Shown piece by piece: positions 25,218-33,159 of a DNA stretch of 36,665 nucleotides. The translations under genes and the position numbers were made by a program. The notes under the pieces were generated by a model that worked only from the letters and a program-made list of their open reading frames with translations, had not been told where the DNA came from and made no database searches. Source of the DNA: Rhodopirellula sp. (GTDB lineage Bacteria; Planctomycetota; Planctomycetia; Pirellulales; Thermoguttaceae); the NCBI GenBank assembly GCA_012728855.1, contig JAAYEH010000031.1, forward strand, positions 1 through 36,665, read 5' to 3'. Position 1 is the first letter of the stretch. The number at the start of each line of letters is the position of its first letter.

Positions 25218-27200
25218 ATGCTTGCTACGCACCGATGGGTTCTGCGAGAGTCTGTGTTGTCCGCCGCAATCGCGTGGTCCGGTATGGCTGCTTTGGGCGC
25301 CTGCGCTGAGCCGCTTGAGGTCTTTGCCGTGAGCGATGCGGTTCGCGTGTTTGAAGACGGCTATGGGTTGCCGGACAAACAGGCTGGGGAAGTCCGGGTG
25401 TTCGGCGTCCGCAACGAGGTCGTCTCGGCGCAGTGCGTGGTGCGTGCCAACGCCGATCTCAAGGATCTCACGGTCGCAACCGGCCCGCTTCAGCAAGCCG
25501 GCGCTTCCGCCACTCTGCCCGCGGAAGCCGTCGAGTGGAATTTCGTGGAGAGCATCTTCATCGAGGAGAACACACGGAAGGTCGACAAGAATGATCTCAC
25601 GCGGCCGGCGCCGGCGCGTTTTCCGGACCTGCTGAGCGACGAGCGGCAATGCGCCCTGGCCAAAGGATCCCTGAAGGCCGTCTATGTGACGGTTCGCATT
25701 CCGCAGGATGCCAAGGCCGGGGAGTACCGCGGCGAGATCTCGGTCCGCGCGGGCGATGCCGGCGCAGGGCTGCCGCTGGTGGTCACCGTGTATCCCCTGG
25801 TGATGCCCGAGGATCGCCACGTGATGGTGACCGAATGGTTCACCACCCGCCACTTCCAGCGGCATCACGGAATCGACCCGGAGGATCCGGACGCATTTTT
25901 CAAGATGCTCAAGATCTACGCGGAGAACATGGCCGACCACCGTCAGAACGCGTTCCGAGTGACACTGGAACTGATCGGCAACTCACGGGCGGAAGACGGC
26001 ACTCTCAAGTTTGACTTTTCCGACTTCGATCGATGGGCGGAGGTTTTCTGGGATACCGGACGGATGGACCTTCTGGAGACGGGCTTTGTCGCTCGATTCG
26101 GCGAGGGCGGCTGGTCGAGCCCGGAGGTGTTGCTGAGGGACTTCAGCGTGAAAGACGAGGCGAGCGGCAAAACGGTGAGGCTGGAAGGCAAGGAATTCTT
26201 GCCCAAGTTTCTGCCGGCTCTGGTCGGGCACCTTCGGGAAAAGGGATGGCTCGAGAAGACCGTGTTTCATATCTGCGACGAGCCCTCCAACCACAACGTG
26301 ATGGCCTGGCGCGAAGCGTCCGACTTCGTTCATCAGTGCGCTCCGGAGCTGCGCCGGATCGATGCCATCGAGACGCCCCACTGCCTGGATCGGCTGGAGG
26401 TCTGGGTGCCCAAACTCAATCATCTGTCGACCTGGCAGGATGCCTACGAGGAAGCGCAGCGGCGCGGCAATGAGATGTGGCTGTACACGGTGGGCATTTT
26501 CCAGGGGGGATCGCTGCCGAACAAGACGGTTGACGTTGCCCTGATCGATTCGCGGGTGATGCACTGGCTGAACTACCGCTACGGCCTGAAAGGTTACCTG
26601 CACTGGGGATGGAACGCCTGGACCGAAGATCCGATCGAGACCCCGGGAAAACATCGCGGCGACGGCTGGCACGTCTATCCAAAGCCGGGAGGAGTGTTGA
26701 ATTCGCTTCGCTGGGAGCAGATGCGCAACGGCCTGCAGGACTACGAATGTCTCTGGCTGTTGGAAGACAAGATTGCCGCTGTGCGGGCGACGCTCAGTCC
26801 GCGCGTGGCCGAACTGATCGAGCCGGCGCGGCGCGGAATCGAACTCGCTTCTCGAGTGGTCCGGACCTACAGCGATTTCACCCGCGACCCCGACGTGCTC
26901 TATGCCGCGCGGCGGCAGGCGATCGAAGAGGCTGTCGAAATGGAGGCGTCACCGCAGGTGGTGCTCCAGACCAATCCGCTCGAACATGCGATGATGGCCA
27001 ACGACTGTGCTGTCGATGTCCACGGCTGGGCCGAACCCGGAACCACGATCAAGGTGAACGGCCGCGAGACGCCCGTCGCGGAGGATGGATTGTTTCTGGT
27101 CCAGACGTCGCCTTCGCGAGAGGGAACGATCACGGTGGAAGCGGAGAAAGGCGAGGCGAAGAAGACGCTCGTACGGGAGTTTCGGTTGCAGTACGAATAG
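25218..27200 (+). CDS. DUF4091 (GH123-like) exported glycosidase
   Basis: This 660-aa protein starts at ATG 25218, with GGGAG about 8 nt upstream; the frame is open further upstream to 25158 but without signal-like sequence. The signal peptide ends near residue 30 (ALGACAEP). Residues 35-200 form a beta-sandwich (VRVFGVRNEVVSAQCVVRAN, AGEYRGEISVRAGDAG). The TIM-barrel-like DUF4091 domain follows, with the diagnostic Asp354-Glu355 pair in FHICDEPSNHN and LHWGWNAWTEDP plus GGVLNSLRWEQMRNGLQDYE further on. In GH123 N-acetyl-beta-galactosaminidases the Asp-Glu pair is the substrate-assisted catalytic dyad, so a hexosaminidase-like reaction is plausible. The last 80 residues are an Ig-like tail. 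It diverges from the DUF5107/GH-A/GH2 run. Confidence 0.88.
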   Translation: MLATHRWVLRESVLSAAIAWSGMAALGACAEPLEVFAVSDAVRVFEDGYGLPDKQAGEVRVFGVRNEVVSAQCVVRANADLKDLTVATGPLQQAGASATLPAEAVEWNFVESIFIEENTRKVDKNDLTRPAPARFPDLLSDERQCALAKGSLKAVYVTVRIPQDAKAGEYRGEISVRAGDAGAGLPLVVTVYPLVMPEDRHVMVTEWFTTRHFQRHHGIDPEDPDAFFKMLKIYAENMADHRQNAFRVTLELIGNSRAEDGTLKFDFSDFDRWAEVFWDTGRMDLLETGFVARFGEGGWSSPEVLLRDFSVKDEASGKTVRLEGKEFLPKFLPALVGHLREKGWLEKTVFHICDEPSNHNVMAWREASDFVHQCAPELRRIDAIETPHCLDRLEVWVPKLNHLSTWQDAYEEAQRRGNEMWLYTVGIFQGGSLPNKTVDVALIDSRVMHWLNYRYGLKGYLHWGWNAWTEDPIETPGKHRGDGWHVYPKPGGVLNSLRWEQMRNGLQDYECLWLLEDKIAAVRATLSPRVAELIEPARRGIELASRVVRTYSDFTRDPDVLYAARRQAIEEAVEMEASPQVVLQTNPLEHAMMANDCAVDVHGWAEPGTTIKVNGRETPVAEDGLFLVQTSPSREGTITVEAEKGEAKKTLVREFRLQYE

Positions 27201-27239
27201 CGGGGAGGAGGGGGCAGGTCTCGTTCCTGCCGATTACGA

Positions 27240-28382
27240 TCAGTCTTTCAAGGGAGACTGGCCGGTGGCAACGACTTCCCTGGTGATAGCGAAGTCAACC
27301 ATGCCGGCGTTCAATTCAAGGCCCTGCGAGTCCCGGAAGACTACGCGGTGTTTGCCCGGCGCCAGTTCTTTCACGGTGCAGGGTGTCGTGTAGGGCGCGC
27401 CGCCCGGTTGCCGGAGGGTTTCTCCATCTACGAGAATCGTCGACTCCGGCGGCACCGTGATGAAATTGACGTGCAAGGATGCGGCTTGGTCCCGAGGCCA
27501 CCATATCGCGCCTAGCGCCACCACGACCGGACAGGCGGCAATTGCCAGCCACGTCATTCTCCTCCGCCGTTCCGGCTTGGGCGAACGCTTTAACGCGGCG
27601 AGCATTTTCCCCGCGTCGGCGAATCGCTCTCGAGGATTCTCTTCACACGCCTGGAGCGCCACCCGATTCAACGCCTTGAGGATTGGGTTTCGAGCGACTT
27701 CGCCTACGCGACTGTCCAGCGACGGGAACATGTCAACCGGCATACCCGTGATCATTTCGTAGATAAGCAGACCCGCGGCGTACACGTCGGCACGTTCATC
27801 CATCCGGCGGTCCGGAGGCATATATTTCGGCGTGCCGACCCGCGAGAGCAACAAGTCCGCCTGGGCCAACAGGCCAAAATCGGCAAGCTTCAGGTTCCCC
27901 GCGACAAACAAGCAGTTTCCCGGCTTCACGTCGCGATGCACCATGCCCGAGCCATGAAGGTGGGCCAGCCCGGACAAAAGCTGCTCGGCGCAGCGCAGTG
28001 CGATCTCCGGCGGGAGGGGGCCTTCCTTCAGCTTCTCTCTCAGGGTGGCAGGCCGATAGCTCGGGTCGGTCGAGGCGGGTATTCCGGTGACGTCGTCGGC
28101 CGGATCCATAATGCAGAAGACGTGCCGGGAGGTTTTTCCGACGTGGTGAATCCGCAGAAGGCTCGGGTGTTCGCCGCTCGCGGTGCCTTCAAGCCGGATG
28201 ATCGATCCAACTTCGCGGCCCGCCCGGTCCAGGGGGATGACCTTCACGGCACGCAGCAATCCGGTGGTATGATTCCTGGCCAGCCACACCCTTCCGTACG
28301 AGCCTTCCCCGATCAGGCAAATCGGATCCAGATCCGGCAAGTCCCCCGGAACCTCGCCGCCGTCCACCCAAGTGTTGGTCAT
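27240..28382 (-). CDS. membrane Ser/Thr protein kinase with C-terminal PEGA domain
   Basis: This 380-aa protein is taken from ATG 28382, 25 nt after the sigma factor stop; the frame stays open to 28520 over the sigma gene and no good ribosome binding site decides the start. The kinase domain has the Gly loop GEGSYGRV (25-32), Lys47 in AVKVI, the catalytic loop VHRDVKPGN (148-156) and ADFGLL (Asp168). The position usually reading APE is PPD, and the N-lobe is compact. After an RRRR stop-transfer cue comes one membrane helix (about 277-295). An extracytoplasmic PEGA domain follows (SLHVNFITVPPESTILVDGE, ELAPGKHRVVFRDS). The architecture is a transmembrane Hanks-type kinase with an outside binding module. 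Adjacent to an ECF sigma gene, it probably acts in the same signalling path. Confidence 0.87.
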   Translation of the reverse strand: MTNTWVDGGEVPGDLPDLDPICLIGEGSYGRVWLARNHTTGLLRAVKVIPLDRAGREVGSIIRLEGTASGEHPSLLRIHHVGKTSRHVFCIMDPADDVTGIPASTDPSYRPATLREKLKEGPLPPEIALRCAEQLLSGLAHLHGSGMVHRDVKPGNCLFVAGNLKLADFGLLAQADLLLSRVGTPKYMPPDRRMDERADVYAAGLLIYEMITGMPVDMFPSLDSRVGEVARNPILKALNRVALQACEENPRERFADAGKMLAALKRSPKPERRRRMTWLAIAACPVVVALGAIWWPRDQAASLHVNFITVPPESTILVDGETLRQPGGAPYTTPCTVKELAPGKHRVVFRDSQGLELNAGMVDFAITREVVATGQSPLKD

Positions 28383-28407
28383 GAAGTCGTCCACGACGAA
28401 TTCCAGG

Positions 28408-29193
28408 CTAGAGGGACCGTATCGTCTCTTCCACTCGCGCCGCCAACGAAGCCTGCGCCGCGGCGTTGGGCAGCACATTGCAGGCTTGCCGGATCTGGTC
28501 GGTGAGTTGGCCTTCATCACGATAGGGGGCGCCTAGTTCTCGAAGCCGGGCAAGCACGCGGCAGCGTGCGGCATAGACGGCATCGCGACGGAGGCCTGTA
28601 ATTTCGGCCGCTTCGCCCCCCGAAAGCCCGTGCCTGGCCGTCAGCTCGAACGCCTGGAATGTCTTAGGACTAACTTCCTGTCGGACGAGATTGAGCAGAA
28701 CCACCAACATCGCCTTCTCGAACTCCTCCTCGATTGCGTCGTCGGGCGGAGCATCCGCGGCAGGGATACTCCGCTCGCGGGCCAGGAAGTCGCCGCCTGC
28801 CGCGCGGAACCGCTCGGCAGCTCTCCCCCGGTGTTTTTCAACCTGATTTCGGACCACGGTACAGAGCCAATTGCGGAAGGAGCCTTTCTTCGGATCGTAG
28901 TGAAACACTTCCCGTTGTTTGAACATCGCCAGCATCACATCCTGCACGACCTCTTCGGAAGTGTGTTCGGAGCAGCCAAGGCGTCGCGCGAAAGCGAAGA
29001 TCAGTCGCCAATAGCGGTTGAAAAACTCATCCCACGCCATGGGATCGCCGCCGTCGCGCAACCGCTCGAACATCGTGGCCCTGGTGGTACCCTCATCCCT
29101 GCCGTTCACAGCGGAATCCTGATAGTCTTCTCGAAAACCTTGTGCGTGCCGCGTCAGACTCTTCCGGCTGCCGGGAATACTCAGTAGCCGCAC
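28408..29193 (-). CDS. ECF-type RNA polymerase sigma factor
   Basis: The coding frame begins at a GTG (29193); a GTG about 29 codons downstream or the ATG at codon 41 may be the real start, because the conserved part begins only at RATMFERLRDGGDPMAWDEF. Sigma region 2 is visible as FNRYWRLIFAFARRLGCSEH followed by TSEEVVQDVMLAMFKQ. Region 4 is LTARHGLSGGEAAEITGLRR followed by DAVYAARCRVLARLREL, a helix-turn-helix for -35 recognition. A variable linker separates the two. The last 35 residues extend beyond the usual domain. The kinase gene starts 25 nt downstream, the common planctomycete pairing of ECF sigma factor and Ser/Thr kinase, suggesting regulation by phosphorylation. The PEGA-kelch gene lies divergently only 62 nt away. 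Confidence 0.88.
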   Translation of the reverse strand: MRLLSIPGSRKSLTRHAQGFREDYQDSAVNGRDEGTTRATMFERLRDGGDPMAWDEFFNRYWRLIFAFARRLGCSEHTSEEVVQDVMLAMFKQREVFHYDPKKGSFRNWLCTVVRNQVEKHRGRAAERFRAAGGDFLARERSIPAADAPPDDAIEEEFEKAMLVVLLNLVRQEVSPKTFQAFELTARHGLSGGEAAEITGLRRDAVYAARCRVLARLRELGAPYRDEGQLTDQIRQACNVLPNAAAQASLAARVEETIRSL

Positions 29194-29255
29194 GTGCGGA
29201 TCGCTTGACCGCGTACGACAACTTGCTATCTTAATCGGCTGTCAAGGAGCCGTCT

Positions 29256-30647
29256 ATGGCCACCCGAATTGCCTGCTTGATGTTGTGCATGGCTACCCCG
29301 CCACAGGTGGAGTTCAGAGACTCGGCAACGACGACGCTTTACGTTCGCACGATCCCGCCGGGCGCCCATGTTCTCGTCAACGGCACCGCCGTCGGCGAGT
29401 CGAGCGCGATGATGGCGGTGTCACCCGGGCGATGCACGATTACGGTTGAGCTTGAGGGCTACCAACCGCAAACACACCGCGTCGAGGTCGTCGCGAAAGA
29501 GGTAACCCGAGTCGTATTGGAACTGCGAAGGACCGTGGATCGTGAGCCTCTCGGCCCACAGCCGCGCAAGGATACGGCCCCGGCCACAGTGACGTTGGAG
29601 AGTTGGACGACCGGCCCGAGCATACCCGATGTCGCATGGGGTGCTGCGGCGGTGCTTGGCGGGAAGTTCTACGTCGTGGGCGGGTCGTTGGAGCACGGCA
29701 CCAACGTGCAGGTGTTCGATCCGGCAGACAATCGCTGGTCTCACGCGGCGGATTTGCCACGCGGAACGTTTTGCCAGGGCGTTGTCGCCTGCGACGGTCA
29801 ACTCTACTGCCTCGGGGGTACCGTCGCCGAGGATAACAACTGGTGGGGACGGTCCCACGACGGCGCTTACCGGTACGACCCGATCGCCGACGCCTGGAGC
29901 ATACTGCCCAAAATGCCTCACGCCCGCTCCGATTTTCTTACGTGCGTGGTGGGAGGCAAGATCTACTGCATCGGCGGAGCGAACCATTGGCCGAACACGA
30001 CCGCTGCAGTCGACGTGTACGACCCGCGGACGAATGCCTGGTCCAGCCTGGCCGACATGCCGGCGGGGCGAGGGGATCCCAGAGGCGGAACCTACCGAGG
30101 CCGCATCGTCTCGGTTTACGGACTGATCAACGCGCAAACCACCGACCCGCGAATCTGGGAGTACGACACGGGCCGCGGAAGCTGGCTGCCCGCGGGCACG
30201 GCTTCGGATACGGGCTTCGGCGGATACGGAATGTTTCTGTTCAGCGACGACCAAGGCATGTATTTCGCCGGCGGTCGAACCGGGCGGCGGCACGAGACCT
30301 GGATCAGCGTTTTTCACCGCGACACTGGCAACGTCGAGTACTTGGCCAAGGCCCCCGCTAATCGGGCAGCAGCCGTGGCCGGCTTCGACCCGCTCAGCCG
30401 CACCATTTACCTGGCCGCCGGCGACGACCCCGCGGGGCGCGTGGGCACGTTCGAGTATGTTCAGGTCAACACGGAGCAAGGCGAGCAGCCGTTGCAGACC
30501 GGTGCCTCTCGTCCCGCCGATCGACGACCGGAGGCGCAGGCCGGCCGAGGGCGGCACACAGGGATTCACCGAGAAACCGCAGGACGTGAAACGCCTCGGC
30601 AAGCAAGTGAAACAGGATCTACCGGCAAGATCAATCCTGAAGAGTGA
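29256..30647 (+). CDS. PEGA-kelch repeat protein
   Basis: This 463-aa protein starts at ATG 29256, with a perfect AAGGAG at 29244-29249. After a short, weakly hydrophobic N-terminus comes a PEGA domain (about 28-90: LYVRTIPPGAHVLVNGTAVG, VELEGYQPQTHRVEV). Roughly five kelch blades follow (KFYVVGGSLEHGTNVQVFDP, QLYCLGGTVAEDNNWWG, KIYCIGGANHWPNTTAAVDV), each with Gly-Gly and a downstream Trp. The final 60 residues are charged and repetitive and look disordered. Kelch propellers bind proteins or sugars; PEGA domains are usually extracytoplasmic. The gene is divergent from the sigma factor/kinase pair, and that kinase also has a PEGA domain, so a shared sensing role is likely. Confidence 0.82.
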   Translation: MATRIACLMLCMATPPQVEFRDSATTTLYVRTIPPGAHVLVNGTAVGESSAMMAVSPGRCTITVELEGYQPQTHRVEVVAKEVTRVVLELRRTVDREPLGPQPRKDTAPATVTLESWTTGPSIPDVAWGAAAVLGGKFYVVGGSLEHGTNVQVFDPADNRWSHAADLPRGTFCQGVVACDGQLYCLGGTVAEDNNWWGRSHDGAYRYDPIADAWSILPKMPHARSDFLTCVVGGKIYCIGGANHWPNTTAAVDVYDPRTNAWSSLADMPAGRGDPRGGTYRGRIVSVYGLINAQTTDPRIWEYDTGRGSWLPAGTASDTGFGGYGMFLFSDDQGMYFAGGRTGRRHETWISVFHRDTGNVEYLAKAPANRAAAVAGFDPLSRTIYLAAGDDPAGRVGTFEYVQVNTEQGEQPLQTGASRPADRRPEAQAGRGRHTGIHRETAGRETPRQASETGSTGKINPEE

Positions 30648-31047
30648 GATGCATCATGGTACGAACCATATCTTTATCCTGAAACTTGCCGTCATGGGTA
30701 AGACCGTTTCTGAAACGCGTCAGTTTCGGCAGCACGACAATGCAGGCCCAAAACGGCTCGTGCGAGGACTCACTTGATGCCACGAAAAAGAAGCTTGTGT
30801 TTGCGGCGTTTCGTCGAGAGCCCTACAGGCAAGGAGACTTTGCCGAGAACAGAGCACGCGATCCGCCCGCCGTCTGAGTGGTCTGGCGGATCTGCGGTAT
30901 TCGTACCTCGGATTCCGCGTGGCGAGAGTTCCTTAAGAGCCCATTACGGACTCCGCTCAAGGGATGGGGGCGTCTTCGCCCGCCACGAGGTTCTGAGCTA
31001 GGTTTGAGGTGTCGGAAACGAAAGCAAGTCGGGAGAGAGGTGCCGCC
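30648..31047. other. intergenic region between kelch and DUF1559 genes
   Basis: No gene is supported here. An 8-bp inverted repeat (GATCCGCC at 30860-30867, GGCGGATC at 30885-30892) could form a weak hairpin after the kelch gene. The 3' end, from 31009, is an in-frame extension of the DUF1559 gene with a possible GTG start. Confidence 0.5.
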
Positions 31048-32220
31048 ATGCTGCAAAGGATCTATCGAGACCGTCGCGTCCGTCCCACACAAAACGATTC
31101 GGTTGCCGTCAAGGCGCGTGGCGACATCCGGCACCGGACCGATATGCCGTTGGGTTCGGTGGAGGAGTTGGAGCGGCCCATCGAGCGGTCGGAACGGCAG
31201 TCCGCCGACTGCCGCCGGTCTTCCGGTTTCACCCTTGTGGAACTCCTGGTCGTTATCGCCATCATCGGGATACTCGTGGCGATGTTGCTGCCCGCAGTGC
31301 AAGCGGCCCGCGAGGCGGCTCGCCGGATGCAGTGTAACAACAACTTGAAGCAACTGGGGCTCGCGCTGCACCTTTACCACTCGGCGTTCAATCTCTTCCC
31401 TCGTAATTACAACCCGTCCAACGGGAAGCCGGGGCGAGGCAGCATGCTGGTCCGGCTGCTGCCGTTCGTCGAGCAGAAAGCGCTCTATGACGGTGTCAAC
31501 ATGGCATCCGACGCGAGCTTCGAAGTAAGCTACGTGAATGGCAAGCCGGTGTATCAGTATGTGGTGGACACATTCATTTGTCCCTCAGAGCCGACCAGCC
31601 CGTTTACGGTCCAGGCGATCGAAGTCGAAGGAACGGCCCGGCAGTTGGTGCGTTGGGGATCTGCCAAAGGGCCGGTGGCGAGATCGAGCTATGCGCCCAG
31701 CATGGGCAATCAGTACATGCCCAACGACATCGTAACGTCATGCACGGCTTTTACCGACAACATCCTTGGCACGACCCCCAACATCACAGCCGCGCGGCAC
31801 GGGAATACGAAGGATCCGAATCTTATCTCGGGGCCTTTCAGCCGTGAGACTTGGTCCGCTTCGTTGGCCCAAATACGCGATGGAACGAGCAACACGATTG
31901 CCATGGGTGAAGTCCGTCAGCACTGTGGAGAGTTGACGGCGCTTGGCTGGATGAACCACGACGGTGTATGGGTTGCCACCACCGGCCCGATCAATTCTCC
32001 GACCTGCCCGGGCGAAGACGGAGTTCCGGGGGGCGGAGGGTCGGACTGCCAGGCGCTGGCGGCGTGGAATTTCTCACATTCGTTCCGATCGGCGCATCCC
32101 GGCGGCGCATCGTTTGTGCTGTGCGATGGGGCCGTGCGCTTCATCAGCGAAACGATCGACTATGTAACGTACCAGCGCCTGGGCGACCGCAGGGATGGGC
32201 AGGTTGTCGGCAGCTTCTAA
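31048..32220 (+). CDS. DUF1559 type IV pilin-like (pseudopilin) protein
   Basis: The class is fixed by the prepilin cleavage and methylation motif SSG-FTLVELLVVIAIIGIL and the following hydrophobic helix, then AAREAARRMQCNNNLKQLGL, the standard DUF1559 opening. The C-terminus has the H-x9-DG feature (SAHPGGASFVLCDGAVRFI). These proteins are numerous in planctomycetes and are presumed pseudopilins of a type II secretion-like or surface system, processed by a prepilin peptidase. The start is uncertain. ATG 31048 has GAGAGG about 8 nt upstream and gives a 60-residue leader. ATG 31144 would give a more usual leader of 28 residues but lacks a ribosome site. GTG 31009 is also in frame. The small lipoprotein gene follows after 27 nt and is probably in the same operon. 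Confidence 0.9.
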   Translation: MLQRIYRDRRVRPTQNDSVAVKARGDIRHRTDMPLGSVEELERPIERSERQSADCRRSSGFTLVELLVVIAIIGILVAMLLPAVQAAREAARRMQCNNNLKQLGLALHLYHSAFNLFPRNYNPSNGKPGRGSMLVRLLPFVEQKALYDGVNMASDASFEVSYVNGKPVYQYVVDTFICPSEPTSPFTVQAIEVEGTARQLVRWGSAKGPVARSSYAPSMGNQYMPNDIVTSCTAFTDNILGTTPNITAARHGNTKDPNLISGPFSRETWSASLAQIRDGTSNTIAMGEVRQHCGELTALGWMNHDGVWVATTGPINSPTCPGEDGVPGGGGSDCQALAAWNFSHSFRSAHPGGASFVLCDGAVRFISETIDYVTYQRLGDRRDGQVVGSF

Positions 32221-32247
32221 CGAAGAGAATCATTCGAGGCGCAAGTG

Positions 32248-32748
32248 ATGGCGGCGACCGTGAAGTCGAAAAAGGATCCGCATTGGCCGCCCTTCTCTAC
32301 GCTATTCCTGTCGAGTTGCCTGGCGGTTCTTGCCGGTTCGGGATGTCATAGCGGTCGGCCCGAGACGGTCGCGGTCACGGGCACGGTTACGTATCGCGGG
32401 CAGCCCGTTGAAGGTGCGACCGTCACCTTCTATGCCGACAAGAATCGGCCCGCCTACGGGACGACCGATGCCGCGGGTCGATTCCAACTCACGACGTTCA
32501 GCCCGAATGACGGCGTGGTGGCCGGCACGCACAAGGTGACCATCGTCAAGCTCAAGCCGGTTGCCGCCCGCAACGCACCCGGAGTGCTTTACGTCCGGGA
32601 GATCAAGAGCGATGATGGCAAGACGATGGCGATGCTCCTCGGCGGCTACCTGCCGGAACGGTATGGGAATCTACTGAAAACGCCGCTGACCGCCACGATC
32701 CATCCCCGCTCGACGCAGGAGCTTCAATTTGCCCTCGATGAAGGGTGA
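32248..32748 (+). CDS. small exported lipoprotein with carboxypeptidase-regulatory-like fold
   Basis: This 166-aa protein starts at ATG 32248 (GAGG about 9 nt upstream; a GTG one codon earlier is possible). A hydrophobic stretch leads to LAVLAGSGC, a plausible but not ideal lipobox. The mature part is a single transthyretin/carboxypeptidase-regulatory-like beta-sandwich: VAVTGTVTYRGQPVEGATVT, AYGTTDAAGRFQLTTFSP, GVVAGTHKVTIVK. Such proteins commonly follow DUF1559 genes in planctomycetes. It lies 27 nt after the DUF1559 gene. Its role is unknown; a surface or pilus-associated function is inferred from the pairing. Confidence 0.85.
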   Translation: MAATVKSKKDPHWPPFSTLFLSSCLAVLAGSGCHSGRPETVAVTGTVTYRGQPVEGATVTFYADKNRPAYGTTDAAGRFQLTTFSPNDGVVAGTHKVTIVKLKPVAARNAPGVLYVREIKSDDGKTMAMLLGGYLPERYGNLLKTPLTATIHPRSTQELQFALDEG

Positions 32749-33159
32749 AATCTGCGTTGCCGAATCGAAACACGACCAGCGCATGTCCGTCCGGGACCGG
32801 GAGTTCCGCAGGGCCAGCCCATCGAAAATGTGTACGCCGTTGCCAGAAATCACCCGCATCGTCCGGATGTCGACGCGTACGTGGCGAACGCAGAACGGTA
32901 CTCATAGCAAGGAGAATTGCCCGAAAAACCGATCGACACCCGCAGGTTCCACTGCAGCAGAAGCTCGGCCGCTTCCGGGCGGCCGACGAGTCTCTTGAGC
33001 GGGTCGTGGTAGAACATCGCTGGAGACACGAAGCAAGCATGCCCCGTCGAACGTTGCGGCCAATCGCTGAAATGAAAGCCGACCCCGTTTCTCGCGAAAT
33101 CCGCGGTCAGGGCAAACCGTGGCGTCAATTCGACCACAATTGCGGGAAAGGGCGGAACA
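32749..33159. other. intergenic region without recognised gene
   Basis: Several short open frames overlap here on the minus strand (for example a stretch reading FYHDPLKRLVGRPEAAELLL near 33000), but none belongs to a family I recognise. None has a start site or extends beyond what chance gives in GC-rich DNA. A decayed gene downstream of the PurF-like gene cannot be excluded. Confidence 0.4.
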
